NCBI GenBank assembly: GCA_947630475.1
Contig: CANRHR010000004.1
Span: 1-64,000, forward strand
From: an uncultured Clostridia bacterium
Lineage (GTDB): Bacteria > Bacillota > Clostridia > Lachnospirales > CAG-274
Length of the DNA: 64,000 nucleotides
Direction: 5' to 3'
Shown one piece after another: positions 42,357 to 52,026 of the stretch. How positions within the stretch are numbered: position 1 is the stretch's first letter; every line of letters begins with the position of its first letter. The notes beneath the pieces were generated by a model. That model was not told where the DNA came from. It did no database searches and saw only the letters and a program-made list of their open reading frames with translations. Position numbers and translations under genes: made by a program.

Positions 42357-42914
42357 ATGAAACGCAAGTATACTTCTTTGATTATATGCGTGTGTTTTGC
42401 TGTGGCCGGTACATGGTATTTGTCCTTTTTAAAAAATGGGACCATAAAGGTCAGCAGCTCTGAAATGGAAAGAGCTGAATATAATTATGATAATACGAAT
42501 TTAACTGCTGAAATTCATACGAGTACCACAGAAGGAAAAGTATATATATCCGGAGAAGTTAACAATCCGGGCTTATACGAAATAGAGAAAGGCATCAGGA
42601 TTTCGGATGTAATAGAAATGGCGGGAGGAACAACCGACAGCGCCGATTTAAACGGCTTAAATTTATCTCAATACGTTTTTGATGAAGAAAATATAATTAT
42701 ACCTGCCACAGGCTGCGAAGGTTTGCTTATAAATATAAATACGGCGGACAAGCAGACGCTTATGAGCCTTGATGGCATAGGAGACAAGCTTTCGGCAGCC
42801 ATAATAGATTACAGAAACAAAAACGGAAACTTTAAAAGTACGGACGAAATAAAAAATGTCAGCCGCATAGGAGAGTCTACTTATAAAAAAATAAAGGACA
42901 AAATTACTGTTTAG
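42357..42914 (+). CDS. comEA: ComEA-type DNA-binding protein
   Basis: ComEA is the surface DNA receptor of natural transformation. The 185-residue protein has an N-terminal membrane anchor (about 7-27), an SLBB domain (about 60-115; GKVYISGEVNNPGLYEIEKGIRISDVIEMAGG) and a C-terminal helix-hairpin-helix domain (ININTADKQTLMSLDGIGDKLSAAIIDYRNKNG). This is the standard ComEA layout. The comEC gene lies 3.2 kb downstream in the same direction, with a two-component system and a GerMN gene between them. No obvious ribosome site precedes the ATG at 42357 beyond GGTGGG. Confidence 0.9.
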   Translation: MKRKYTSLIICVCFAVAGTWYLSFLKNGTIKVSSSEMERAEYNYDNTNLTAEIHTSTTEGKVYISGEVNNPGLYEIEKGIRISDVIEMAGGTTDSADLNGLNLSQYVFDEENIIIPATGCEGLLININTADKQTLMSLDGIGDKLSAAIIDYRNKNGNFKSTDEIKNVSRIGESTYKKIKDKITV

Positions 42915-42930
42915 CAGGAGGATGATAAAA

Positions 42931-43620
42931 TTGGCTCATAATATACTTGTTGTTGATGATGAAAAGCTTATAGTAAAGGGCATTAAGTTCAGCCTTGAGC
43001 AAGAGGGCATGGAGGTTGACGCCGCATATGACGGAGAAGAAGCCCTTGATCTTGTTAAGAAGAAAGATTACAGTCTTATACTTCTTGATGTAATGCTGCC
43101 TATAATAGACGGGCTTCAGGTCTGTCAGCTAATAAGAGAATTTTCAAATGTGCCTATTATTATGGTTACGGCAAAGGGCGAAGACATGGATAAGATAATG
43201 GGCCTTGAATACGGAGCCGACGATTATATAACAAAGCCTTTTAATATACTTGAGGTTAAGGCAAGGATTAAGGCAATATTGAGAAGAAGCAACAAAAAAG
43301 CAGCCGAACCGGAGATTAAAAAGAGCAGGCTTAAAATAAGAGAGCTTGAAATTGACAAAGAATCCAGAAGAGCGTTTGTAAACGGCGCTGAAACCAACCT
43401 TACGGCTAAAGAGTTTGATATGCTTGAATTATTTATGGAAAACTCCGGAAAGGTATACAGCAGAGAAAATCTTTTAAATACAATATGGGGTTACGACTAC
43501 AAGGGAGATGCCAGGGCGGTTGATGTGCTTGTAAGAAGACTTAGAGAAAAGATAGAGCAGACGCCTAATGAGCCGAAATACATCCATACAAAATGGGGGG
43601 TGGGTTATTATTTTCAGTAA
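42931..43620 (+). CDS. OmpR/PhoB-family response regulator
   Basis: The 229-residue regulator has a receiver domain (phospho-acceptor Asp-53 in LILLDVMLP, acidic pair VVDDEK, Lys in YITKPF) and a C-terminal winged-helix domain (LTAKEFDMLELFMENSGKVYSRENLLNTIWGYDY...VRRLREKIE). It is close in type to WalR/PhoP regulators. The start is a TTG at 42931: AGGAGG at 42916-42921 is nine bases upstream, whereas the ATG at 42922 abuts it and cannot be used. The histidine kinase frame overlaps its 3' end. Confidence 0.93.
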   Translation: MAHNILVVDDEKLIVKGIKFSLEQEGMEVDAAYDGEEALDLVKKKDYSLILLDVMLPIIDGLQVCQLIREFSNVPIIMVTAKGEDMDKIMGLEYGADDYITKPFNILEVKARIKAILRRSNKKAAEPEIKKSRLKIRELEIDKESRRAFVNGAETNLTAKEFDMLELFMENSGKVYSRENLLNTIWGYDYKGDARAVDVLVRRLREKIEQTPNEPKYIHTKWGVGYYFQ

Positions 43621-45049
43621 GATTGAGCATAATTCATATAAATGGTACCAAAGCTTAAGATGGAAGCTTTTTATATCTTATTTTCTTATCAGCCTTATTC
43701 CTCTTTTGGCTTTTTCTTATATTATGAGCGATGCGCTTTTAAATTATTTTATGGAAGTAAATGAAAAAGAGCTTTTATATCAAGCAAATAAGGTTGCGGG
43801 AAGCATAAAAAAAATAGGATACTTAAATGATGAAAAAAACAGAGCGATTTTTGATTATGAGCTTGATGAAAAAAGCAAGGAAGAAAATTACAGGATACTT
43901 GTGCTTGACAGCAAGGGGATAGTGCTTAGCGATACAAACAAAACCGAAACGGGAAAAACATTTCTTGTGCCTGAGGTTATGGTTGCTCTCGACGGAAAGG
44001 ACGAGGCAAATCTTAGGGTTAATGAAAGGGCAATTTATGCCAGCGCCTACATAGAAAACGAAAATTCTGAAAAGATAGGCGCAGTTCTTTTGATATCATC
44101 GTTTAATGAGTTTTATGAGCTCATAGACGATCTTGGAGAAAAATGGCTGATTTTGACAATCGGCATAAGCTTGGCTGTGAGCGTAATAGTATTCCTTACA
44201 TCTCAGATAATTACGGTTCCTCTTAAAAATATACTCAGCATAATAAGAAAGATAACAGCGGGGCAGCTTTTTCAAAGAATAGAGCTTAAGGGACACAACG
44301 AATTTACAGAGCTTGGCGAGGCTGTCAACACCATGACGGAAAGACTTGAGCAGGTGGAAAGCTCAAGACAGGAGTTTGTTTCAAACGTAAGCCATGAGCT
44401 TAAAACCCCTTTAAGCTCGATAAAGGTTTTGAGCGATTCGATACTTCTTCAGGAGGATATGCCCACAGAAATGTATAAAGAGTTTCTTCAGGATATTAAT
44501 TCTGAAATTGACAGAATGACAAATATAATAAACGATCTGTTGTCGCTTGTTAAGCTTGATCATACAGAGGCAGGTCTTAATATAGCCCAAACGGATGTTA
44601 ATGAGCTTGTTAAGGATGTTGTTAAAAGGCTTTATCCTTTGGCGGATCAGAAGCAAATCGAAATTATTTATGAAAGCAATAAAGATATTGTAATTGATGC
44701 GGATGAGATGAAATTAAGCTTAGCTGTTTCAAATCTTATAGAAAATGCCATTAAATATACTCCAAACGGAGGCGTTGTTACAGTTGGGGTTGATGCAGAT
44801 CATCAAAATGCGTTTATAAGCGTTCAGGATACCGGCATAGGCATAAGTGAAGAGGAACAGAGCAAAATTTTCAACAGATTTTACAGAGTTGACAAAACCA
44901 GAGACAGAAAGACAGGAGGAACCGGGCTTGGGCTTGCTATAACACATTCTACCGTTATGCTGCATAACGGCAGCATTAAGGTTGTAAGCAAGGAGAATGA
45001 AGGGGCTTTATTTATAGTTAGGCTCCCGATTAAATACAGTAAACAGTAA
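43568..45049 (+). CDS. Membrane sensor histidine kinase
   Basis: The 493-residue kinase has TM1 (about 34-52), an extracytoplasmic sensor domain (55-190), TM2 (193-213), HAMP, then the H box VSNVSHELKTPLSS (His-276), N box NLIENAIKYTPNGG and G boxes DTGIGI and GGTGLGLAI. It phosphorylates the regulator upstream. The start is uncertain. The ATG at 43568 overlaps the regulator by 53 bases with a weak ribosome site. The very G-rich stretch near 43596-43604 looks like a strong ribosome site, but the only in-frame codons after it are GTT and ATT, so an ATT start is possible. Confidence 0.92.
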   Translation: MSRNTSIQNGGWVIIFSKIEHNSYKWYQSLRWKLFISYFLISLIPLLAFSYIMSDALLNYFMEVNEKELLYQANKVAGSIKKIGYLNDEKNRAIFDYELDEKSKEENYRILVLDSKGIVLSDTNKTETGKTFLVPEVMVALDGKDEANLRVNERAIYASAYIENENSEKIGAVLLISSFNEFYELIDDLGEKWLILTIGISLAVSVIVFLTSQIITVPLKNILSIIRKITAGQLFQRIELKGHNEFTELGEAVNTMTERLEQVESSRQEFVSNVSHELKTPLSSIKVLSDSILLQEDMPTEMYKEFLQDINSEIDRMTNIINDLLSLVKLDHTEAGLNIAQTDVNELVKDVVKRLYPLADQKQIEIIYESNKDIVIDADEMKLSLAVSNLIENAIKYTPNGGVVTVGVDADHQNAFISVQDTGIGISEEEQSKIFNRFYRVDKTRDRKTGGTGLGLAITHSTVMLHNGSIKVVSKENEGALFIVRLPIKYSKQ

Positions 45050-45068
45050 ATAAAAGGAGAAATCGGAT

Positions 45069-46028
45069 ATGAAACATAAAAAAATTTTTCTCTTGGGCTT
45101 TATAATAGTTTTTTTTGTTATTGCCATTATCGTTGTTTTTGCTATGATAAACAGCCAAATGCTGCATGAAAAAAATATCGATTTATATTTTTTAAACCCT
45201 GCTTCAAACACACTGGAGCCGGAAAGAAGAAAGATAGCATCCGGCGATGAAACGGATATGCTGCGCTCTGCGCTGACAGAGCTTAAGGCAGGCCCTAAAA
45301 ATACAACCATGCTTGTTAAGGCAATACCCGATGAGGTTAAAATTTTAAAATGCAGATTTGTTAAAGATGAAAATAATTCGGGTACTGTATATGTGGATCT
45401 TTCTGAAGATTACAACGACCTTAAAGAAAGCCAAGAAATACTTCTAAGAGGCTCTGTGGTTTGGAGTCTTACTGATTTTGATTTTGTGGATAATATTATT
45501 ATCACAATAAACGGTGAGCCTGTAAAAGGCAGCAATAATGAAGAGCTTGGAGCGTTAAACAGAGAAAATTTTGTGGTAAACCCTGTTATATCACCCGATA
45601 AAACAGAGATGAAAGAAGTCACTCTTTATTTCTCTGATGAATCGGCAGCGTGGCTTTGCCCCGAAAAGATAAATATAGAGGTTGTTCAAAGCCAAAGCAT
45701 TGAAAATAAAATTGTGGAGCAGCTTATTGCAGGGCCGAGAGATGACAACCATTATGCTACGGTTCCGCCGGAAACAAAAATAAAAAATATAAAAACCGAG
45801 GACAGTATATGTTATGTTGATTTGAGCGCCGAATTTGTTACAAAGCACAACGGAGGAACAGCGGCGGAGATGCTTACTATTTATTCTATAGTTAATTCTC
45901 TTACAGAGCTTGATAATGTTAAAAAGGTTCAGTTTTTGATAGAAGGTCAGAAGGAGGAGTCCTTTAAAGGTCATCTTGATTTCAGCAAGCCATTTGAGAG
46001 AAACGAAGCAATAATTATGAAAGATTAA
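45069..46028 (+). CDS. GerMN-domain lipoprotein-like membrane protein
   Basis: The 319-residue protein has an N-terminal membrane helix (about 6-28) without a lipobox, then two GerMN domains: about 35-160 (LKAGPKNTTMLVKAIPDEVKI, GTVYVDLSEDYND) and about 185-300 (LIAGPRDDNHYATVPPETKI, SICYVDLSAEFVT). Two GerMN copies are typical of GerM from spore formers, but the domain also occurs with sensor kinases in non-sporulation roles. AAAGGAG precedes the ATG; it follows the kinase by 19 bp and probably belongs to the same signalling unit. The ligand is unknown. Confidence 0.87.
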   Translation: MKHKKIFLLGFIIVFFVIAIIVVFAMINSQMLHEKNIDLYFLNPASNTLEPERRKIASGDETDMLRSALTELKAGPKNTTMLVKAIPDEVKILKCRFVKDENNSGTVYVDLSEDYNDLKESQEILLRGSVVWSLTDFDFVDNIIITINGEPVKGSNNEELGALNRENFVVNPVISPDKTEMKEVTLYFSDESAAWLCPEKINIEVVQSQSIENKIVEQLIAGPRDDNHYATVPPETKIKNIKTEDSICYVDLSAEFVTKHNGGTAAEMLTIYSIVNSLTELDNVKKVQFLIEGQKEESFKGHLDFSKPFERNEAIIMKD

Positions 46029-46105
46029 GTTTTTTTTAAAATCGGATATCGTCTTTGGTATAAGTTAAAAATACTTGGATTATAATATTTTGGCAAAGGA
46101 TAGGT

Positions 46106-48388
46106 ATGGATATGAAAAGAATTATGCTCTATATTTTGGGATTTTTGATATATGGCATAATCATTGCGTATTTTAATATTTCATATCTGTTCGTTTTGCC
46201 TGCCTTTGCTGTGTGCATAATAATTTACAGATGTTTCAAAATAAAATGGATCTTTTGCTTTGTTTTGATATCTGTTTTAGGAATTGCTTTAACAGAGCAC
46301 AGCAAAAGTATAATGAACGTTGATAATGAAATTTTAAGCGCCAATGACGATATTTTGTCTGAAGTAAGAGTAAAGCAGATTGAGAAAACAAAAGCCGGAA
46401 AAAATTATTATATATTATCTTCGGAAAAATTTATAATAAAACAAAAAGAGATTGATAAAAAGTTAAATATGCTTTTTTATACAAATTCTGAGGATAAGCT
46501 TGAGATAGGACAAAAAGCCGAGATAAAAGCAAAAATTTTTGAAATGGAACAAAATACAAATTTTTATGGCTTTGACAGCTATAATTATTATTCGGCAAGA
46601 AAAATTTCACTTTCCTCATACGGCGATATCGTTTTTAAGCGGGAAACAAAAAAGGATTTGTATTTTTATATTTACTCTCTCAGAGACAGAATAAGCAATG
46701 TTTATGACGATATATTGCCCGCCGGATATTCTTCAATAGCAAAGGCTATGGTTTTGGGAGATAAATCAGAAATTGATGCAGAGCTTGCAAACAGATATAC
46801 CATTGCGGGAATTTATCATATTTTGGCGATATCAGGGCTTCATATATGCGCAATATGCTTGTTTCTTGTGTTTTTGACAGACAGGATACATATAAGATAT
46901 GCAAAGCCTATAGCGGTTTTGATTTTGTTTTTGTATGCTCTTATGACAGGCGGAAGCCCTTCAGCTATGAGAGCTGTTATAATGGCGTCTGTAATGCTTT
47001 TAAGATATATATTTTTAAGAAGCGAGGATTTTTTAACCTCGGCGGCGTTTTCCGCCGTTGTTATACTTTGCATAAGCCCGATGATGCTTTTCGATATAGG
47101 CTTTCAATACAGTTTTGGCGCAATTTTTACAATAGGCTTTATAGTCGTGCCGGCTGTTAAATTTATTAAAAAAGGAAGGCTGTTTTCATGGTGCTTTAGC
47201 TGTGTTATTATTTCAACATTCCTAAAAGTAATAACGGCATATTATTTTTATGGAATAAGTAATGTTGATATTTTTTTAAATATTATAATTTTGCCTTTTA
47301 TGAGCTTTATTGTTATATCGGCGCTGCTTGGAGGCGCAGCGGGTGTTTTTTGGCTTGATGCGGGAAGATTTTTTGCGGCTGTTTTTTACATAGGCTGGAG
47401 ATTTATAAATTTTATCAGTGAAAAATTTATAAAAATGCCATTTTCATATATAATAACCGGAAGATTGAATTTTATTGTTGTTATAGGTTTTCTGATATTC
47501 TTCTTTTTGCTTTCATTCAGCCTTTACGAAAATAAAAAGGTTTTTAAAAGAAGATTTGTTTTCTTTATGGCGTCTTTAATTGTTTTGGCATCTTCTATGG
47601 CTGTTGATATTATTCAAAGAATTATATCAGAGCGTGAGCTTGAGATTACATTTATTGATGTAGGGCAGGGCGACAGCGCTTATGGCAGATATAACGGCTT
47701 TAATTTTTTGATAGACGGCGGAGGAACCGGAGGCGGCAGTATAGGAAAAAACAATATAAACGCAAGAGGAAGCTCAAGATTAAACGCTGTTTTTGTAAGC
47801 CATACAGACGAAGACCATGTAAAAGGCATAATTGAAATTATGGATTTAATTTATATAGACAGTATTTATATTTCCGCCGTTAATCCCCAAAATGAATATT
47901 TTGACGAGCTTTTAAAAACAGCGCACAAAAAGAATATTCCTGTTTATAAAATGAAAGATGGAGATTATATCAGTTATAAAGGGCTTAAAATAAGCTGTAT
48001 TTATCCTTTGGGAAATGAAAATGCCGATATAAACAATTCATCTATGGTTTTGAGGGCGGAGCTTGGCGAAAAATCATTTTTATTCACAGGCGATATTGAA
48101 AAACAGGCTGAAGATGAAATTTTAAAAAGTGGTAAAAATATAGACTGTGATGTTATAAAAATAGCGCATCATGGCTCTTCAACTTCAAGCTCCGATGAGT
48201 TTTTGATTAAGGCAAGCCCCGAAGCAGCTATTATTTCTGTCGGTAAAAATAATTTGTATTCTCATCCGGCTAAAGATGTTGTAAAAAGAATAAAAAATAG
48301 CGGCGCAGAGCTTTTAAGCACAGCCGAAAGAGGCGATGTGATTATAAAAACAAACGGCAGAAGCTTAAATATTAAAACCCGGAGGTGA
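46106..48388 (+). CDS. comEC: DNA internalization channel protein ComEC/Rec2
   Basis: ComEC forms the membrane channel for single-stranded DNA in natural transformation. The 760-residue protein has three N-terminal helices, an OB-like DUF4131 region (about 65-190), the competence domain with multiple helices (about 200-500; HILAISGLHICAICLFLVF, GGSPSAMRAVIMA), and a C-terminal metallo-beta-lactamase domain (about 510-760; FIDVGQGDSAY, VSHTDEDHVKG, KIAHHGSSTSSS). All family motifs are intact, so it should be functional. AAGGATAGG precedes the ATG. holA follows directly, the usual neighbour. Confidence 0.94.
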   Translation: MDMKRIMLYILGFLIYGIIIAYFNISYLFVLPAFAVCIIIYRCFKIKWIFCFVLISVLGIALTEHSKSIMNVDNEILSANDDILSEVRVKQIEKTKAGKNYYILSSEKFIIKQKEIDKKLNMLFYTNSEDKLEIGQKAEIKAKIFEMEQNTNFYGFDSYNYYSARKISLSSYGDIVFKRETKKDLYFYIYSLRDRISNVYDDILPAGYSSIAKAMVLGDKSEIDAELANRYTIAGIYHILAISGLHICAICLFLVFLTDRIHIRYAKPIAVLILFLYALMTGGSPSAMRAVIMASVMLLRYIFLRSEDFLTSAAFSAVVILCISPMMLFDIGFQYSFGAIFTIGFIVVPAVKFIKKGRLFSWCFSCVIISTFLKVITAYYFYGISNVDIFLNIIILPFMSFIVISALLGGAAGVFWLDAGRFFAAVFYIGWRFINFISEKFIKMPFSYIITGRLNFIVVIGFLIFFFLLSFSLYENKKVFKRRFVFFMASLIVLASSMAVDIIQRIISERELEITFIDVGQGDSAYGRYNGFNFLIDGGGTGGGSIGKNNINARGSSRLNAVFVSHTDEDHVKGIIEIMDLIYIDSIYISAVNPQNEYFDELLKTAHKKNIPVYKMKDGDYISYKGLKISCIYPLGNENADINNSSMVLRAELGEKSFLFTGDIEKQAEDEILKSGKNIDCDVIKIAHHGSSTSSSDEFLIKASPEAAIISVGKNNLYSHPAKDVVKRIKNSGAELLSTAERGDVIIKTNGRSLNIKTRR

Positions 48389-48394
48389 TAAGCC

Positions 48395-49399
48395 TTGAAG
48401 GAGCTTGACAGAGATTTAAAAAACAGAAGCTTTAAAAATGTTTATCTTTTTTACGGAGAGGAGAGCTATCTTAAAAAGCAGTATAGGCAAAGCTTTTATA
48501 ATGCTGTTGTTTCGGATGCTTCCGCCGCATTTAATTATACATTTTTTGAAGGAAGTTCGGCTGAGCCTTCTTCGATAATAGATGCCTGCGAAACTCTTCC
48601 TTTTATGAATGACAAAAGGCTTGTTGAAGCAAAGGATACAGGGCTTTTTATTCAGGGCAGAAAAGATGCTTCGGAGAGTATGTCAAAATATATTTCAAAT
48701 ATTGCCGAAAGCAGTATTTTGATTTTTACGGAAGAAAAAATAGACAAAAGAAGCAGACTTTATAAAGAGGTTTCAAAAAAAGGCTGCTGCGTTGAGTTTA
48801 AGCGCATGGAAGAAAATGAGCTTATCTCGTTTATACAATCTTTGTTTGAAAACGAGAATACAAAAATAGATACAAGATGCGCATTGTATCTGTTAAGAAG
48901 CGTTGGCTCTGATATGAGCAGCTTAAAAAAGGAAAGCGATAAGCTTATAGCCTATAAAAACGGTGAAGATATCACCAAAGAAGATATAGATTTGATATGC
49001 ACAAAAAGTCTTGAAACGGAAATATTTGATCTCGTTGGGGCTATAGGCAGCAAAAAAGCCGATAAAGCAATAGAAATTTATAACAATCTGCTTTTGCTTA
49101 AGCAATCTCCGTTGATGATTTTAAGCATGAGTGCAAGGCAGTTTAGGCTGATAATACAATGCAAATATTTGTATTCAAAGGGCTTAAGCCCGGATCAAAT
49201 AGGCTCACAAATCGGAATAAGGGGCTTTATGGCAAAAAATTATATAAGGCAAAGTGCAAATTTTACAAATAAGGCCTTGCTTAGCGCCCTTAAAGACTGT
49301 CTTGAATGTGATGTGGGTATAAAGACAGGCAAGATAAGCGACAGGCTTGGCGTTGAAATGATAATATTAAAATATGCTTCGGAAAGGATAAATAATTAA
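48395..49399 (+). CDS. holA: DNA polymerase III subunit delta
   Basis: The delta subunit opens the sliding clamp as part of the clamp loader. The 334-residue protein starts MKELDRDLKNRSFKNVYLFYGEESYLKKQY and shows the family segments ETLPFMNDKRLVEAKD and ARQFRLIIQCKYLYSKGLSPDQI, ending with the collar domain. The start is a TTG at 48395 with GGAGGTGA five bases upstream, six bases after the comEC stop. The comEC-holA order is conserved across Firmicutes. Confidence 0.93.
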   Translation: MKELDRDLKNRSFKNVYLFYGEESYLKKQYRQSFYNAVVSDASAAFNYTFFEGSSAEPSSIIDACETLPFMNDKRLVEAKDTGLFIQGRKDASESMSKYISNIAESSILIFTEEKIDKRSRLYKEVSKKGCCVEFKRMEENELISFIQSLFENENTKIDTRCALYLLRSVGSDMSSLKKESDKLIAYKNGEDITKEDIDLICTKSLETEIFDLVGAIGSKKADKAIEIYNNLLLLKQSPLMILSMSARQFRLIIQCKYLYSKGLSPDQIGSQIGIRGFMAKNYIRQSANFTNKALLSALKDCLECDVGIKTGKISDRLGVEMIILKYASERINN

Positions 49400-49402
49400 A
49401 AT

Positions 49403-50764
49403 ATGAATCTGCCCCAAAATTATATGAAAAAAATGAAAGAGCTTTTAAAAGATGAATTTGAAGATTATATTAAGAGCTTTGATGAAAAAAATTATCAGGC
49501 GATAAGAGCAAATACTTTAAAAATATCCCCGCATAAGCTGAAAGAAAGCTTAAATTTTGAGCTTGAGCCTATAGACTGGTGCGAAGAGGGTTTTTATTAT
49601 AATTCGGATATAAGGCCTGCAAAGCATCCGTATTATTATGCAGGACTTTTTTATATTCAAGAGCCAAGCGCAATGTCAACAGCGGCGGCGCTTGAAATAA
49701 ACGAGGGTGACAGAATTGCTGATCTTTGTGCCGCGCCCGGCGGCAAAAGCACTCATGCGGCGGCAAAGCTTAAAGGAAGCGGAGTTATTTTATCAAACGA
49801 TATAAGTGCGTCAAGATGCAGGGCGTTGGTTAAAAATATTGAGCTTTGCTCAGCAGGAAATGCAGTTATTACAAATGAAAGCCCCGAAAGGCTTGCAGAG
49901 AGATTTGAAGGATTTTTTACAAAGGTAATTGCAGATGCGCCATGCTCCGGCGAGGGTATGTTTAGAAAGGATCCCGATGCGGTTAAAAGCTGGCAGGATC
50001 ATAAGAGTGAACAATGCCAAATTCTTCAGAGGGAAATTTTAAATTCGGCGGCAAGGCTTGTCTGTCCGGGAGGTATTATTGCTTATTCAACCTGCACATT
50101 TGCGCCGGCAGAAAATGAGCAGACAATAAATGATTTTTTGGATACTCACCCTGAATTTAAAATTTTGGATATAAATAAGGCAAAAGGAGTTTGCGACGGA
50201 AGACCGGATTGGATTGAAAATGGGCGCAGCGAGCTTAAAAAATGCGCAAGGCTATGGCCCCACAAAATTAAGGGAGAGGGTCATTTTTTGGCTCTGCTTC
50301 AAAAGGACGGAGAGCTTGAGCCAAGAGATATGCCCAAAATAAGCGCAGCTTACAAAAATAAAATTCCGCAGGATTTATATTCATTTTTCAGAGATTATAT
50401 TAATTTTGAAATAAGCGACGATATTGAAATACATTCAAACAGTGTATTTAAAATTCCGCAGGCATTGGATTTAAGCAGGCTAAGAACCGCAAGAAGCGGA
50501 CTTTATTTGGGTGAGCTTAAGAAAAACAGATTTGAGCCTTCACAGGCTTTTGCAATGACGCTTAAAAAAGAGAACGTAAAAAACAGTGTGGATTTTAAGC
50601 TTGATGACGAAAGAGTTTTAAGATATTTAAAAGGCGAAAGCTTTGAAGCAAATGTTGACGACGGCTGGTGCCTTGTTTTGGTTGACGGCTATGCATTGGG
50701 CTGGGGCAAGGCAAAAAACGGAAGGCTTAAAAATAAATATCCGTCGGGCTGGAGAATGCAGTAA
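49403..50764 (+). CDS. rsmF: RsmB/RsmF-family 16S rRNA (cytosine-C5) methyltransferase
   Basis: This SAM-dependent RNA m5C methyltransferase has 453 residues. The N-terminal recognition part (QAIRANTLKISP) leads into the catalytic domain with ADLCAAPGGKSTHAA (SAM binding), IADAPCSGEGMFRKDP (Cys of motif IV) and the catalytic AYSTCTFAPAENEQ (motif VI). The C-terminal RsmF-type extension (EGHFLALLQKDG, then a PUA-like end FEANVDDGWCLVLVDGYALGWGKAKNGRLKNKYPSGWR) supports RsmF over RsmB. It follows holA by three bases. The exact target cytosines cannot be inferred. Confidence 0.9.
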   Translation: MNLPQNYMKKMKELLKDEFEDYIKSFDEKNYQAIRANTLKISPHKLKESLNFELEPIDWCEEGFYYNSDIRPAKHPYYYAGLFYIQEPSAMSTAAALEINEGDRIADLCAAPGGKSTHAAAKLKGSGVILSNDISASRCRALVKNIELCSAGNAVITNESPERLAERFEGFFTKVIADAPCSGEGMFRKDPDAVKSWQDHKSEQCQILQREILNSAARLVCPGGIIAYSTCTFAPAENEQTINDFLDTHPEFKILDINKAKGVCDGRPDWIENGRSELKKCARLWPHKIKGEGHFLALLQKDGELEPRDMPKISAAYKNKIPQDLYSFFRDYINFEISDDIEIHSNSVFKIPQALDLSRLRTARSGLYLGELKKNRFEPSQAFAMTLKKENVKNSVDFKLDDERVLRYLKGESFEANVDDGWCLVLVDGYALGWGKAKNGRLKNKYPSGWRMQ

Positions 50765-50795
50765 ATATTAACCGTAAAATTAAGGAGGAATTTTA

Positions 50796-52022
50796 ATGCC
50801 GTTTGATATAAAAAACAGAGTAAAAGAAAGATTTTTATCGCTAATAAATATAGATACAACATCAGATGAAAGCTCGGATAGCTTTCCGTCAACACAGGCG
50901 CAGGAATATTTTGCCGAGTTGTTGGCTTCGATATGCGTTGAGATAGGGCTTAAAAATGTGAAAATAGATAAATACTGCTATGTAAGCGCTGAGCTTGAGG
51001 AAAATTGTGACAGTGATGAGCCTGCAATAGGATTTATTTCTCATATGGATACAAGCCCGGATTATTCGGCAAAGGAAATAAAGCCTGTTATAACCGAAAA
51101 CTATAATGGCGGAGAAATAAAGCTTAAAAATGATATCATATTAAGCCCCGCACAGTTTCCGTCATTATTAAAATATAAAAATCAGACTATAATTTCTTCT
51201 GACGGAACAACTCTTTTGGGCGCCGATGATAAGGCAGGTATAGCAGAGATTTTGACGGCTATGCAGTATCTTTTGGAAAATCCGGATATAAAGCATGGCA
51301 AAATAAAAATAGCTTTTACACCCGATGAAGAAATAGGCAGGGGAGTTGATTTTTTTGATGCCGAGAATTTTGGCTGTGATTTTGCCTATACCGTTGACGG
51401 CGGAGAAGCAGGAGAGCTTAGCATTGAAACATTTAACGCCGCTTCGGCAAAGCTCAGCTTTAAGGGCAAAAGCGTTCACCCGGGCGAAGCCAAAGGTATA
51501 ATGATAAATGCTTCTCTTCTTGCCATGGAGTTTAACAATGCCCTGCCAAGTGAAGAAATTCCGGCTAAAAGCGAAGGCAAAGACGGATTTTATCATCTTA
51601 CCGATATTAACGGCTCTGTGGAAAGAGCGCAGGCGGAATATATAATAAGGGATTTTGACAAGAATAACTTTGAAAACAGAAAGAAGATTATGTATGAAGC
51701 GGCTGAAGAAATAAACAAAAAATATAATTTTAAAGCGGTTGAGATATCCATAAAAGATCAATATGAAAATATGTATGAAATACTCAAAGACAGAAAAGAT
51801 ATTTTTGACAGAGCGGAGCAGGCAATTAAAGCGGCGGGAGCGGAGCCTGTCATTAAGCCGATAAGAGGCGGAACGGACGGAGCAAGGCTTTCTTTTATGA
51901 ATCTGCCATGCCCCAATATTTTTACAGGAGGGCACAATTTTCACGGCCCTTATGAATATATTCCGCTGGAATCCATGATTAAGGCTGTTAAGGTTATAGT
52001 AAATATATGCCGATGCCGTTAA
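50796..52022 (+). CDS. pepT: Tripeptide aminopeptidase PepT
   Basis: Peptidase T (family M20B) removes the N-terminal residue of tripeptides. The 408-residue protein has metal-binding FISHMDTSPDYS, GADDKAGIAEIL, the catalytic base in TPDEEIGRGVDFFD, TVDGGEAGEL, and the C-terminal GGTDGARLSFMNLPCPNIFTGGHNFHGPYEYIP. AGGAGG precedes the ATG. It ends the plus-strand run that began with comEA and converges with the EamA transporter gene, four bases away. Confidence 0.95.
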   Translation: MPFDIKNRVKERFLSLINIDTTSDESSDSFPSTQAQEYFAELLASICVEIGLKNVKIDKYCYVSAELEENCDSDEPAIGFISHMDTSPDYSAKEIKPVITENYNGGEIKLKNDIILSPAQFPSLLKYKNQTIISSDGTTLLGADDKAGIAEILTAMQYLLENPDIKHGKIKIAFTPDEEIGRGVDFFDAENFGCDFAYTVDGGEAGELSIETFNAASAKLSFKGKSVHPGEAKGIMINASLLAMEFNNALPSEEIPAKSEGKDGFYHLTDINGSVERAQAEYIIRDFDKNNFENRKKIMYEAAEEINKKYNFKAVEISIKDQYENMYEILKDRKDIFDRAEQAIKAAGAEPVIKPIRGGTDGARLSFMNLPCPNIFTGGHNFHGPYEYIPLESMIKAVKVIVNICRCR

Positions 52023-52026
52023 TATG

